Below, in pieces: positions 1 to 8,662 of a DNA stretch of 64,000 nucleotides (its first letter is position 1; the number at the start of each line of letters is the position of its first letter). The position numbers and the translations under genes were made by a program. Source of the DNA: CAADGN01 sp035443945 (lineage in GTDB: Bacteria > Planctomycetota > Phycisphaerae > Phycisphaerales > UBA1924). Location of the stretch: positions 1 to 64,000 of the forward strand of contig DAOMNQ010000004.1 of NCBI GenBank assembly GCA_035443945.1. Reading direction: 5' to 3'. Under the pieces are notes generated by a model. The model searched no databases. It had not been told where the DNA came from and saw only the letters and a list, made by a program, of their open reading frames with translations.

Positions 1-111
1 AGCCCAAACGGCTTCTACGAAGGCTGGATCGCCCACATCCCCATCCCCGCACCCGCCTCGCTCGCGCCGTTCGCGCTCGCAGCCGCGGCAGCAGCGCGGC
101 GCCGACGGTGA
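1..111 (+). CDS. C-terminal end of a secreted PEP-CTERM-like anchored protein (5' end outside window)
   Basis: Reading frame 1 is open from the first base to a TGA at 109-111. It encodes 36 residues ending in a short Pro/Ala turn (IPIPAPASLAP), a hydrophobic Ala-rich stretch and a terminal RRRR. This is the layout of the PEP-CTERM-like sorting signals common at the C-termini of exported proteins in Phycisphaerae: Pro-rich motif, membrane helix, Arg cluster. A second example ends the gene at 34348-34887. The body of the protein lies upstream of the window, so its function cannot be given. Confident about the frame and the tail type; an exosortase partner is inferred from the family and is not seen here. 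Confidence 0.7.
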   Translation, partial: SPNGFYEGWIAHIPIPAPASLAPFALAAAAAARRRR

Positions 112-178
112 CGCAGGCTGCATGAGGTGTGCTCACAGTCTTCCGGTGTGCGATCTGGCAAAGCGTCTCGTCAAAGCG

Positions 179-913
179 CTACGTTGATTTTCCCCACTCA
201 CCGAGGAACTCCGACATCGCTCGCTCCGGGGAACCCACCCCCCGCAGGTCCAGCACCGGAGGTCCCTCCCATCCCGCCACCGACGCGGCCGCTATGTAGG
301 CGTCGATGTCGAGCCGCCCGTGTCCCGGCGCGACCCTGCTCCCCGCGGCGTCGAGATCGCTCAATCGAAGGCTTGCGAGCCGGTTGCCGATCCGGGCGGT
401 GAGCGCGGCCGGGTCTTCGCCCGCGATCATCACGGCGGCGGGGTCAACGCCGACGCCGAGCGGACTGTCTGCCGATGCCGGCTCGCGAACCGGGAGGGCA
501 TGATCGGCGATTCGCACGTCGAACCGCTGGGCGGCGTCGAGCAGCGATTGCTCCACGCCGTCGGCGGTCACCTGTGGCAGGCGGATCGAGACGATGCGGC
601 CCGGCGCGGCCGTGAGGGCTGCCAGATCGGCGGCGAGTGCGATCGCCTGGGTCGTCGCCGCCACGGCCCGGTCGGCGTGTTCCGGCGACGCGAAGTGATC
701 CTCGGGGATCCACAGGTCAAGGCCGGACAGCGAGAGTTCGCACCGCCGCAGGAGTGCGGCGAGGTCGCGGCGCGCTGAGCGGGAGAGTTCGCGGGCGCGT
801 AGGCCGGGGGCTGCGGCGTCGAGTTGCACCCAGCGGTACCCGGCGGCGGCGACGGCCTCGATTTGCGCGCGAGCCTCCCCACCGTCGCGGCTCGGCAGTG
901 CGCAGAGGGCCAT
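179..913 (-). CDS. TIM-barrel protein of the sugar-phosphate isomerase/epimerase (AP-endonuclease 2-like) superfamily
   Basis: 244 residues starting MALCALPS. A first beta-strand is followed by a helix and a VQLDA strand, then a repeating strand-helix pattern, with DLWIPEDHF near residue 60, LGVGVDPA past the middle and a HGRLD turn near the C-terminus. The pattern resembles xylose-isomerase-like TIM-barrel proteins, which use acidic residues and His to bind a divalent metal; which residues do so here is not certain. Substrate unknown. It is divergent from the DUF4149 gene at 976, leaving about 60 bp for both promoters. The start is uncertain: an in-frame GTG at 937 has a TACAAC hexamer just upstream and could be a leaderless start. 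The other TIM-barrel protein at 54018-54881 is only distantly similar in appearance. Confidence 0.6.
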   Translation of the reverse strand: MALCALPSRDGGEARAQIEAVAAAGYRWVQLDAAAPGLRARELSRSARRDLAALLRRCELSLSGLDLWIPEDHFASPEHADRAVAATTQAIALAADLAALTAAPGRIVSIRLPQVTADGVEQSLLDAAQRFDVRIADHALPVREPASADSPLGVGVDPAAVMIAGEDPAALTARIGNRLASLRLSDLDAAGSRVAPGHGRLDIDAYIAAASVAGWEGPPVLDLRGVGSPERAMSEFLGEWGKST

Positions 914-975
914 GCTCAGCGGGGGTCTGGCGAACACGGCAAGTTGTAGGCCGTGCGCCCCGGTAGCATGTGCCC

Positions 976-1605
976 ATGTCCCCGCTGCGCCGAGCCGTCG
1001 AGTCGGTCCATCTTGCCACGCTCGGCTTGTGGCTGGGCATCCTGATCGCGACCGGGGCGGCGGCGGCCCTCGTCTTCCCGGCCATGAAGGCTCTCGACCC
1101 GACGTTGCCGGCTTACGCCGCGTTCGACCGTCCGCACTGGACGCTCGCGGCGGGGCACGTCGCGGAGCGGTACTTCCGGGCGAGCGACGTCGCGCAGGTC
1201 GCGCTGGCGGGCATCGCCTGGCTGACGATGCCGATCGCGGCGGCCGTGTTCGGCCCACGAAGGGGACTGCCGATCGTCCGAGTCGGGCTTGCGGGGGCAT
1301 TGAGCGCTTCGCTCGCGTGGCAGTTGCTCTCGCTGCGCCCGCAGATGGACCTGCATCTGTCCGCCTATCGCGCCGCGGCGATTGCCGGTGAGTCGGAGGT
1401 CGCGGAGGCTGAGCGTGCCGCGTTCGCCGCGCTCCACCCGGCGGCGACGCGGGCCATGGCGATCAATGCCGCGCTGGTGCTGTTCGCGCTGGCGGTCGGC
1501 ACGTTTGACGCGACACGCCCGAGGAGGGACGAGGATGCCCCGGAAGACGCCGACGAAGAAGCCGTCCAAGGCGGGCGCGAAGCCTCGCAAGCCCGCACGG
1601 ACTGA
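976..1605 (+). CDS. DUF4149 (TMEM205-like) membrane protein
   Basis: 209 residues with about four membrane helices: residues 12-36 (LATLGLWLGILIATGAAAAL), about 72-92, about 98-118 and about 155-175. The N-terminal helix with HLATLGLWLG resembles DUF4149 proteins, whose function is unknown. The last 25 residues are strongly acidic (DEDAPEDADEE). That tail is written over the start of the nth gene: 71 nt are shared in different frames. ATG 976 is preferred over GTG 970 because a TAGCAT hexamer at 964-969 lies 6 nt upstream and no Shine-Dalgarno is visible, which suggests a leaderless transcript. Moderately sure of the family; no specific function can be assigned. Confidence 0.65.
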   Translation: MSPLRRAVESVHLATLGLWLGILIATGAAAALVFPAMKALDPTLPAYAAFDRPHWTLAAGHVAERYFRASDVAQVALAGIAWLTMPIAAAVFGPRRGLPIVRVGLAGALSASLAWQLLSLRPQMDLHLSAYRAAAIAGESEVAEAERAAFAALHPAATRAMAINAALVLFALAVGTFDATRPRRDEDAPEDADEEAVQGGREASQARTD

Positions 1606-2395
1606 CGATGCTCCGGCGACGGGAGCGGAGAAGCGTCGCGCGCTCGAACTGCTTCGTGCGCTGGAGGCCGCGTACCCCGATGCGCACTGCGAACTGGACT
1701 ACCGGTCTCCTCACGAGTTGCTGGTGGCGACGATCCTGTCGGCGCAGACGACGGACGTGGCCGTGAACAAGGCGACGCCCGCTCTGTTCGAGCGTTTTCC
1801 CACGCCGCGTGCGTATGCCGAGGCCTCGCCGGAGGAGATCGAGCCGTATGTCAAGACGCTCGGCTTCTTCCGCAACAAGGCCCGGGCTGTCCACGAGTCG
1901 ATGAAGGAAGTCGCGGGTCGTTTCGGCGGCGAGGTGCCGCGCACGATGGAGGAACTGCTCACGCTGCGCGGCGTCGCCCGCAAGACGGCCAACGTGGTGC
2001 TCGGCAACGCCTACGGGATCAATGAGGGTTTCGTCGTGGACACGCACGTGGAACGGCTTGCGGTGCGGCTCGGCCTGGCCGAGCACGGCTCGAACGTCGC
2101 GCAGATCGAGCGCCGGCTGATGTCTCTGTTTCCACGTGAGCGTTGGTGCGACCTGAGCCACATGCTCATCTGGCACGGTCGGCGGGCCTGCAAGGCGCGA
2201 ATGCCAGCGTGCGCGGACCATCCCGTTTGCCGGCGTTTCGGGCAGGCGTGCGAACTGCGTGTCTCGGCGCAACCCGCCGGAAGGGAAACACCCGGCGGAT
2301 CGGCGGCGAAGGTCAGTTCCCGGGCGGCGGCTCGCTCGGGGCGATCGCCCCGGGCGGCGGCGAAAAACTCGGGAACTTCGACGCGTCGGCGTTGA
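1535..2395 (+). CDS. nth: Endonuclease III (DNA glycosylase/AP lyase)
   Basis: 286 residues. Base-excision repair enzyme removing oxidised pyrimidines and nicking at the abasic site. Seen: SAQTTD in the N-terminal helical part; the helix-hairpin-helix LRGVARKTANVV with the catalytic Lys at residue 150; and the catalytic Asp at 169 in VVDTHVERL. Four C-terminal cysteines for the 4Fe-4S cluster follow WHGRRA. The spacing is C-x6-C-x5-C-x6-C instead of the E. coli C-x6-C-x2-C-x5-C. Both ends carry extra low-complexity basic tails: about 35 residues of Lys/Pro at the N-terminus, overprinted on the DUF4149 tail, and about 45 Ala/Arg/Ser residues at the C-terminus, antisense to the end of the gene at 2313-3137. 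E. coli Nth has 211 residues, so the tails explain the extra length. Confidence 0.93.
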   Translation: MPRKTPTKKPSKAGAKPRKPARTDDAPATGAEKRRALELLRALEAAYPDAHCELDYRSPHELLVATILSAQTTDVAVNKATPALFERFPTPRAYAEASPEEIEPYVKTLGFFRNKARAVHESMKEVAGRFGGEVPRTMEELLTLRGVARKTANVVLGNAYGINEGFVVDTHVERLAVRLGLAEHGSNVAQIERRLMSLFPRERWCDLSHMLIWHGRRACKARMPACADHPVCRRFGQACELRVSAQPAGRETPGGSAAKVSSRAAARSGRSPRAAAKNSGTSTRRR

Positions 2396-3137
2396 CGTCG
2401 ACGCGGGTGTACTGCACACGCCACTCGATCTGCCCCATCGCCTGCACGACGCGCATCGGGATCTTCAATCCCTCCGCCTCCTTGTAGTCGAGGAAGAGCG
2501 CGCGGATCATCTCGGTGCCGCGCTGGTTCTTGAGCGTCGTCGCCTTGGCTGCGAGCAGGCCGGTTTCCGCGTCGAAGTAGACGGCTGACTCCTTGCCGGT
2601 TGGGGAGATCGCCTTGACGTGAAATGCGGGACGGTCGCCGACGTTGACGCGCCCGACCGTCTCGTACGAAGCGTAGAGTTTCTCGTAGTCGGCCTCACCG
2701 TTGAAGAACGCTGTCTCGCGGAAGTCCGTGAGTTCGTCCCCTTCGTACAGGACGGTCAAGCCGGACCTGTTCGTTTCCCAACCGACCCTGCCGTCGAACG
2801 CGCGAATGGTCTTGCCCACGCCCGGCTCATCGATCTCGACGCGGAGCCTGTCCGGCTCGGCCGCCCAGACCGTCAGCAGCAGCCGGGGGGCGCCCGGCTG
2901 GTTGCTGGTGAAGGACCCGTGCATGACCCGGTTCTTGTGCTTCTTGAACGCCTCGGCGCCGCCGGCGGCCTCGACGTGACGCTCGAAGAGCGACTTGGCC
3001 GACGGCAGCGCTTCGCCGGCCGGCTGCCCCTGGGCCTGGGCCAAGGCCGGGGCGACCCCGAGCGGGGCGATCGCGGCGGCGAGCGACAGGGCGCAGACTA
3101 AAACGAACGGAGCGAACATGCGACGCCAGGCGTTCAT
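2313..3137 (-). CDS. Exported LolA-like / outer-membrane lipoprotein-sorting-like protein
   Basis: 274 residues. A signal peptide (basic MNAWRR, hydrophobic core, ALAQAQ cleavage region) is followed by a domain with beta-strands. It contains a helix HVEAAGGAEAFKKHKN, then strands such as MHGSFTS, RLLLTVWAAEPDRLRVEID, GWETN and AVYFDAETGLLAAK, a pattern usual for LolA/LolB-like or DUF620-like periplasmic proteins that bind lipid or a hydrophobic ligand. The actual ligand is unknown. The end is Pro-rich. A Shine-Dalgarno GAGGAG lies 6 nt before ATG. It converges on nth and overlaps it by 83 nt, so the 3' ends of the two mRNAs are complementary. Export is well supported; the fold call is inferred. 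Confidence 0.6.
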   Translation of the reverse strand: MNAWRRMFAPFVLVCALSLAAAIAPLGVAPALAQAQGQPAGEALPSAKSLFERHVEAAGGAEAFKKHKNRVMHGSFTSNQPGAPRLLLTVWAAEPDRLRVEIDEPGVGKTIRAFDGRVGWETNRSGLTVLYEGDELTDFRETAFFNGEADYEKLYASYETVGRVNVGDRPAFHVKAISPTGKESAVYFDAETGLLAAKATTLKNQRGTEMIRALFLDYKEAEGLKIPMRVVQAMGQIEWRVQYTRVDVNADASKFPSFSPPPGAIAPSEPPPGN

Positions 3138-3228
3138 TCGAGACTCCTCGGCGCGGACGCGCCCCGGGAGTCAACCGCCGACGGGACGCGGGGTTGCGAT
3201 CTCCCGCCCGACGGCCCGACCCCCTCAA

Positions 3229-3302
3229 TACGCCCGCCGCGACTCGAACGCGGAACCTCTGCCTTCGGAGGGCAGCGCTCTATCCAATTGAGCTACGGGC
3301 GC
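3229..3302 (-). tRNA. tRNA-Arg (anticodon CCG)
   Basis: 74 nt on the minus strand. The acceptor stem is GCGCCCG/CGGGCGT with a G-T first pair and discriminator A. The D-arm is GCTC/GAGC, the anticodon stem CTGCC/GGCAG with loop CTCCGAA gives anticodon CCG, and the T-arm is CCGCG-TTCGAGT-CGCGG. It decodes CGG. CCA is not encoded. It lies between the LolA-like gene on the same strand and the divergent MFS gene. Confidence 0.97.
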
Positions 3303-3391
3303 ATCCATGGGGCACGAACGAACGCCCCGCACCCGGCATGGTACGATCACCCGCCCCACGCGGCAACAACGCACCGATTGTCCGCCAACAC

Positions 3392-4696
3392 ATGCACCCC
3401 TCCGCCACGCCGACCAACTCCGGCCGAACGCCCGTCTGCGCGCCCCTCTCGGCGGTGCTTGGGGTGACGTTCGTCAACAGCCTCGGCACGGGCATCGTCA
3501 CGAACGGCGTCTTCTTCGTGGCGCGCGAGGGCTACGGCTTCGGTGCGGGGTCGAACTACGGACTGGGCCTCCTCCTAGGCCTGTTCTACGTCGGCGGGGC
3601 GCTCGGGGTCAGCCCGCTTCTGTTCCGGCTCGCGGCGCGCCACAAGGCCGTCAGCACTCGCGCCGTGCTCGTCTGCGTGACCGCCTCGCTGGGCGTGCTG
3701 TGCTTCCTGCCCGTGCTCGCCGACCGCTTCGACGCCGGCTCCTGGGTCATCTGGGTCTTCACCGGCTGCTACAGCGCGCTCTCGGGGTCGCTCTGGCCGA
3801 TGATCGAGAGTTACCTGAGCGGGGGCCGACGCGACAAGCCGCTCCGTTCCGCCCTCGGGCGGTTCAACGTCGTGTGGGGGGTCGCCGTGGTTGTCGCGTT
3901 TTGGATGATGGCCCCGCTGGTGAAGCCCTGGCCGCTGGGCATTATCGCGATTCTGGGCGTGCTGCATGTTGCCACGGCTGGGATCAGTTGGACGCTCGGC
4001 GCGGAGCCTGGCCGCCACATGGAGAGCCGCTGCGAGCCTCACTCGCCGGTCTATCGCTCCCTGCTGGGCGTCCTTCGCATCCTGCTCCCGACCAGTTACT
4101 TCATCGCCGCGGCGTGGCAGCCGTTCGCGCCGACTGCGGTCGAACGCATCGGCGTCGCCGTGGCATGGCAGACGCCACTGGTCGCGACCTGGATGGCCAG
4201 CCGGGTTCTGGTCTTTTTCGTCATGGAACGGTGGCACGGCTGGCACGGTCGATGGGGAACACCGCTGGCGGGGGCGTTCCTGCTCGGCATCGGGTTCGCG
4301 GCCAGCGTTCTCGCTCCGCTCGCCGGGGAGGGCACCCCCGGGTTGGGCGCGATGATCGCGGGGCTGTCCACGCTGGGACTGGGCATGGGGATCATCTATT
4401 CCGCAGCCCTCTATTACGCGATGGAGGTCGGCGAGGCGGCGGTCTCCGCGGGCGGGAAGCACGAGGCTCTGATCGGCCTGGGTTTCACTCTCGGGCCGGT
4501 GTGCGGGCTTGCGGGAACCGTGGGCGTCGAGTCCGGCCTGCTTCGCGGCATGCCGGTGGAGGTGGCGGTGCTGTCGGCTGTGGGACTGGTGCTGGTTTCG
4601 GTCGGCGTGGTCGTCTGCCGGCTGGTTGTCCGGGGCGTGAGGGCGAATGCGGCAAACCTCCCAAACGGGGCAACCGTACAAGGGGATGACCGATAG
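3392..4696 (+). CDS. Major facilitator superfamily permease
   Basis: 434 residues with about 12 hydrophobic helices. The first starts at AVLGVTFVNSLGTGIVTNGVFF and there is a Pro-rich cytoplasmic break near the middle, as in MFS transporters. The helix 2-3 loop lacks a clear GxxxDRxGRR motif; LFRLAARHK stands in that position, so the subfamily and substrate are not clear. ATG 3392 was chosen because the frame upstream runs back through the tRNA gene, making earlier starts implausible. No good ribosome site is seen. It stands alone between the tRNA and the S41 protease gene. Confidence 0.75.
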   Translation: MHPSATPTNSGRTPVCAPLSAVLGVTFVNSLGTGIVTNGVFFVAREGYGFGAGSNYGLGLLLGLFYVGGALGVSPLLFRLAARHKAVSTRAVLVCVTASLGVLCFLPVLADRFDAGSWVIWVFTGCYSALSGSLWPMIESYLSGGRRDKPLRSALGRFNVVWGVAVVVAFWMMAPLVKPWPLGIIAILGVLHVATAGISWTLGAEPGRHMESRCEPHSPVYRSLLGVLRILLPTSYFIAAAWQPFAPTAVERIGVAVAWQTPLVATWMASRVLVFFVMERWHGWHGRWGTPLAGAFLLGIGFAASVLAPLAGEGTPGLGAMIAGLSTLGLGMGIIYSAALYYAMEVGEAAVSAGGKHEALIGLGFTLGPVCGLAGTVGVESGLLRGMPVEVAVLSAVGLVLVSVGVVVCRLVVRGVRANAANLPNGATVQGDDR

Positions 4697-4818
4697 CATG
4701 GGGCGGCGGCCTGAGAGGGCGGCCCCCGCTGAACCGTCCCGAGCGGCGGGTCGATCTGGACGCGGCCGGACGCCGAAGGGGCGAATCTGGCCGATAACGC
4801 CGAGTGTGTGGAGCAACC

Positions 4819-7113
4819 ATGAGCATCAGAGGCATGTCGGGCTGGCTGGCCGCGGGACTCGCCCTCGTTCTCACCGGCACGCTCTTCCCGACGCCCGTCG
4901 CGTTTGCGCAGCAGCAGCACACGCTTGCGGAGTCCCGCGCGACCGCGATTGACGACGCTTGGTCAGCGCGTGTGTGGGCACAGGCACGCGAGAAGGGCGA
5001 GGGCGCCCTGCTCGGCCTGGTCTCGGACATTCCGGCTGAGGGCGTCGAAGAGCCGATCGCCCGGCTTCGCGACTCGTTCGAACTCTTCGAGGCGAATCTC
5101 GGAAAGCGGAACGCGGAGCGCGTCGCGCGGATCGAGGCGGTCCGGTCGGAGATCGAGGCGGCGATCCGGCCCGCGGAGGGCGTTCCGACCGACCTGGACC
5201 TGAGCAAGGCGATGCGTCTTGCGGCGGAGTGGCAGATGCTGGTGGGCGACGCCGCGGCCGTGGTGCGTGAGCCGATCGTCGCGGACCTGATTTCGATGGC
5301 GGCATCGGCCGCGCAGGGCGCGGAGGCCCGCGCCGACTGGCTCGTCTCCAGCGAGTTGTTCCACCGCCTCAACGTGCTGACCGAGGAGGTGGACGGGCGC
5401 TATTTGTCCGATCTTGACCGCCAGAACGACCGGCTGGCGATGATCCGTCTCTATGTCCCTGAGAAGTTGTGGGATCTCCGCAACGCGCGCCGCCTGATGG
5501 AACTGGACACGCCGCTACCCCCCTACAACGCGACGGCGGACGGCTGGTCGCAGAAACTGAACGGAATCAGCCGGTACCTCGTGATCCGCGCCCTGCTCAA
5601 GGCTGCGCAATCGAACGTTGAAGGCGTCACGACGTCATCGCTGCTCGACGGCGGGCTTGAAGCCGTCCGAACCCTGGCCACGACGGAGTGCCTGAGCGAC
5701 GCCTTCCCCGGCATCGCCGACCCGACGGCTCGCGAGGCGATGGTGAAGTTCGTCGACCAGACGCGAGTCGAACTGCGTCAGAGCAATCGTGCGCTCGGGG
5801 TCCGAGACATCACCGCGCTCATCGAGTCCCTGCTCTCGACAAACCAGTTGTCCGTGCGGATCCCGGAGGAGGCGCTGCTCCACGAGTTCGGCAACGGGGC
5901 GATGGGCCGGCTGGATGAGTACTCATCCATCATCTGGCCCGACGAGGTCCGCCGATTCCAGCGCAACACTCGCGGCTCGTTCGTCGGCATCGGCGTGCAG
6001 ATCCACCTCGACGAGGCGCAGCGCCTCGCCGTCGTGACCCCGCTCGAGGGCACCCCCGCGCAACGGGCCGGCATCCGCGCGGGCGACGTCATCAGCAAGG
6101 TGGACGGCGTCTCGACCGTGGGGTTCTCGCTCGATCAGGCGGTGGACGTCATCACCGGTCCTCGCGGCACGAAGGTGACGCTCACCATCGAACGCGAGGC
6201 CGACGACCAGACGCAGGAGATCGAGTTCGTCATCACCCGCGACGTCATCGACGTGAAGAGCGTCAAGGGGTGGAAGCGGGGCGAGCGGGAGGACGACTGG
6301 GAGTGGTTCATCGACCGCGAGGCCGGGATCGGCTACGTTCGGCTCACGCAGTTCCAGGAGAACACGACGGCGGAACTCGAGCGTGCCATCGTGCGGATGC
6401 GCGCCGACGGACTGCGCGGCCTCATCCTTGATCTGCGATTCAACCCCGGCGGGCTTCTGAACGAGGCGGTGGGCGTCGCGAGCCAGTTCATCGAGACGGG
6501 GCGAGTCGTCACCACCGAGGCCGCCGACGGCTCGGTCGCCGGGGTCGAGACCGCGCTGGGCGGCGCGACGCTCTCGGACATCCCTGTTGTGGTGCTCATC
6601 AACGAAGGCTCGGCCTCGGCCAGCGAGATCGTCGCCGGCGCGATCCAGGACTACGCCCGCGCCGGCACGATCGACGCCATGGTGGTCGGTGAGCGCTCTT
6701 TCGGCAAGGGAAGCGTCCAGAACGTCTGGCCGCTGCCGGTTCAGGCGGACGCGATGCTCAAACTGACCACGCAGTACTACAAACTCCCGGCCGGTCGCCT
6801 TATCCACCGGCAGCGCCATCCCGGCGAGACGCGGTGGGGAATCGAACCGGACGTTACCGTGTCCATGCTCCCCTCACAGATCGAGGCCTCGCTCCTCCTC
6901 CGCCAGAAGGCCGACCTGCTGGTACTCGACGAGAACGGCGCGGCCAAGCGTGACGACGCCGAGCCGCCTCCGGACCCTGACGACCTCCTCGCTGAGGGCA
7001 TCGACCTCCAGCTCAACACCGCACTGGTTCTCCTTCAGAGCCGCACCCTGGCGCCGACCTCCTCGCGGACCACGATGAAGCAGGTGGGCGAGCCGACCTC
7101 GGCCGTGCGCTGA
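4819..7113 (+). CDS. S41 family C-terminal processing protease with PDZ domain, exported
   Basis: 764 residues. The signal peptide is followed by a helical N-terminal region of about 350 residues with SDLDRQNDR-type heptads. A PDZ domain starts around residue 385 (FVGIGVQIHLDEAQRLAVV, GTPAQRAGIRAGD), and the S41 protease core starts around 490 (GYVRLTQF, LRGLILDLRFNPGG). The catalytic Ser lies in EGSASASEIV and the Lys in RSFGKGSVQNVW, forming the Ser/Lys dyad of the tail-specific/CtpA family. It is likely periplasmic and degrades or trims proteins. It is longer than typical CtpA (about 400-450) because of the N-terminal helical part. The start at ATG 4819 follows GGAG 5 nt upstream. Confidence 0.9.
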   Translation: MSIRGMSGWLAAGLALVLTGTLFPTPVAFAQQQHTLAESRATAIDDAWSARVWAQAREKGEGALLGLVSDIPAEGVEEPIARLRDSFELFEANLGKRNAERVARIEAVRSEIEAAIRPAEGVPTDLDLSKAMRLAAEWQMLVGDAAAVVREPIVADLISMAASAAQGAEARADWLVSSELFHRLNVLTEEVDGRYLSDLDRQNDRLAMIRLYVPEKLWDLRNARRLMELDTPLPPYNATADGWSQKLNGISRYLVIRALLKAAQSNVEGVTTSSLLDGGLEAVRTLATTECLSDAFPGIADPTAREAMVKFVDQTRVELRQSNRALGVRDITALIESLLSTNQLSVRIPEEALLHEFGNGAMGRLDEYSSIIWPDEVRRFQRNTRGSFVGIGVQIHLDEAQRLAVVTPLEGTPAQRAGIRAGDVISKVDGVSTVGFSLDQAVDVITGPRGTKVTLTIEREADDQTQEIEFVITRDVIDVKSVKGWKRGEREDDWEWFIDREAGIGYVRLTQFQENTTAELERAIVRMRADGLRGLILDLRFNPGGLLNEAVGVASQFIETGRVVTTEAADGSVAGVETALGGATLSDIPVVVLINEGSASASEIVAGAIQDYARAGTIDAMVVGERSFGKGSVQNVWPLPVQADAMLKLTTQYYKLPAGRLIHRQRHPGETRWGIEPDVTVSMLPSQIEASLLLRQKADLLVLDENGAAKRDDAEPPPDPDDLLAEGIDLQLNTALVLLQSRTLAPTSSRTTMKQVGEPTSAVR

Positions 7114-7160
7114 GGCAACACCGCGGCACTTCCCCTCAACGGCACCCACCCGGCTGTTCG

Positions 7161-7189
7161 TTGTCGGGTCGGGTGAGCTTCCCTACACT
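7161..7189 (+). promoter_or_regulatory. Candidate sigma-70-type promoter of pdhA
   Basis: TTGTCG at 7161-7166 and TACACT at 7184-7189 are separated by exactly 17 nt in the 118-bp gap between the S41 protease and pdhA. Each hexamer matches the consensus at 4 of 6 bases. Transcription would start about 35 nt before the pdhA ATG. Confidence 0.4.
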
Positions 7190-7231
7190 TGGCCGGCGAG
7201 TTCCTCGCACCCCGAACCAGGACGGGCTACG

Positions 7232-8353
7232 ATGTCCCAGACTTCTGAGAAAACCCCGCGCGCACACACGAAGGGCGGCCGTCCGTCGGATGCACTTCCC
7301 GACAAGACGGTGGTGAAGTGGCTGCACGACATGCAGTTGATCCGGGAGTTCGAGACCCGCACGATGCAGGCCTATCAGCAGGCCAGGATCGGCGGCTTCT
7401 GCCACATCTACTCGGGGCAGGAGGCCTGCGCCGTCGGAACGATCGCGGCTGTCGAGCGTGACGACCCCGTCATCCTGGCCTACCGCGACCACGGGCACGC
7501 CCTCGCACGCGGCATGGACCCGAAGGTCTGCATGGCGGAGATGTTCGGGAAGCAGGCGGGCTGCGCCAAGGGCAAGGGCGGCTCGATGCACATGTTCGAC
7601 AAGCCGAACTGGCTGTTCGGCGGCCACGGCATCGTCGGCGCTCAGACGCCTCTGGGGGCGGGCCTCGCTTTCGCCGCACGCTACGAGTGGGAGGTGCTCG
7701 AGACGGGGAAGAAGAAGGTGTGCCTCTGCTACCTGGGTGACGGGGCGATCGACCAGGGGGCGTTCCACGAGGCGCTCAACCTCGCTTCGCTGTTCGGGCT
7801 GCCGGTCATTTACGTGATCGAGAACAACGGTTACTCGATGGGCACGGCCATTCACAGGCACACCGCCAATCACGACCGCCTCACCATGCGCGGCGAGTCG
7901 TACGGCATCAAGAGTGTGGAGATCGACGGGTTCGACGTGCTGAACGTCTACGACCGGTTCCAGCCGCTCGCCGACGAGTGCCGAGACCTTCAGCGTCCGG
8001 CGTTCGTGGACTTGAAGACCTACCGCTACATGGGCCACTCGATGTCGGACCCGCAGAAGTACCGGACGAAGGAGGAGGTGGACGAGTGGAAGGAGCGCGA
8101 TTCGATCGCTGCGCTGGCCTCACACCTGATGCGGAGCAAGGACGACGGGGGGCGGGCGTGCCTGACCGAGGACGAGTGGAAGGAGATGCAGCGCTCGATC
8201 CGCGAGGTTGTGAAGGAGGCGGTGGAGTTCGCGGAGTCGGCGGCGGCGCCGGACATTGAGTCCGAACTCTACAGCGACGTGTTCATCAACCCCCTGCCGC
8301 AGTCCAGCCCGATCCGTGACTACGTCCACGGGGAGAAGAACCCGCTGCTGTAG
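7232..8353 (+). CDS. pdhA: Pyruvate dehydrogenase E1 component, alpha subunit
   Basis: 373 residues. The thiamine-diphosphate-dependent decarboxylase half of E1, feeding acetyl-CoA to the cycle. Seen: YRDHGHALARG, GKGGSMHMF, the GHGIVGAQ segment, and the ThDP/Mg motif beginning GDGAIDQGAFHEA and closing with ENNGYSMGT. The phosphorylation-loop region RYMGHSMSDPQKYR is also present. Length is usual for the two-subunit E1 alpha. The cognate beta (9150) and E2 (10739) genes follow on the same strand, but with two inserted stretches. No E3 (lipoamide dehydrogenase) gene is in the window. A candidate promoter is at 7161-7189. Confidence 0.95.
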   Translation: MSQTSEKTPRAHTKGGRPSDALPDKTVVKWLHDMQLIREFETRTMQAYQQARIGGFCHIYSGQEACAVGTIAAVERDDPVILAYRDHGHALARGMDPKVCMAEMFGKQAGCAKGKGGSMHMFDKPNWLFGGHGIVGAQTPLGAGLAFAARYEWEVLETGKKKVCLCYLGDGAIDQGAFHEALNLASLFGLPVIYVIENNGYSMGTAIHRHTANHDRLTMRGESYGIKSVEIDGFDVLNVYDRFQPLADECRDLQRPAFVDLKTYRYMGHSMSDPQKYRTKEEVDEWKERDSIAALASHLMRSKDDGGRACLTEDEWKEMQRSIREVVKEAVEFAESAAAPDIESELYSDVFINPLPQSSPIRDYVHGEKNPLL

Positions 8354-8389
8354 CACATTTGATGCCGAGACTCACCACGAGGTTGCGAT

Positions 8390-8653
8390 ATGCCGGAGTG
8401 GCCGAACTGGTGGTCATGGGATCTGGAGTTCACGCCGCATGTACTCAAACGCATGATCGACCGCCAGTTCAGCGACACGGACTTGCGAGACATGATCGAG
8501 TCCACCACAGCCATCAGGATGGCCGAGGAATCAGGCCGATGGATTGCGGAGACAAAGTTCGAAGGCATGGACTGGAATGTCGTTCTGGAACCCATCGATG
8601 ACGAGCGACTCCTCCTTGTGATCACTGCGTATCGGGTGGAGCACACCGACTGA
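8390..8653 (+). CDS. DUF4258-like small protein, possible toxin of a two-gene module
   Basis: 87 residues. The pattern LEFTPHVLKRMIDRQFSDTDL, then GRWIAETKFEGMDWNVVLEP and LLLVITAYRV, is that of DUF4258/BrnT-like RNase-fold proteins: a helix with H and R followed by strands. It lies 9 nt before a DUF2283-like gene, a pairing often annotated as toxin-antitoxin-like, though activity is not established for most members. The two genes split pdhA from pdhB and look visibly less G+C-rich than the pdh genes, suggesting later insertion. The start ATG has GTTGCGAT upstream with no strong ribosome site. Confidence 0.6.
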   Translation: MPEWPNWWSWDLEFTPHVLKRMIDRQFSDTDLRDMIESTTAIRMAEESGRWIAETKFEGMDWNVVLEPIDDERLLLVITAYRVEHTD

Positions 8654-8662
8654 GGGCCGACA

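Noticed and set aside
3194..3391. Longer N-terminus for the MFS permease
   Set aside because: The extension would run through the tRNA-Arg gene and adds no hydrophobic or conserved sequence.
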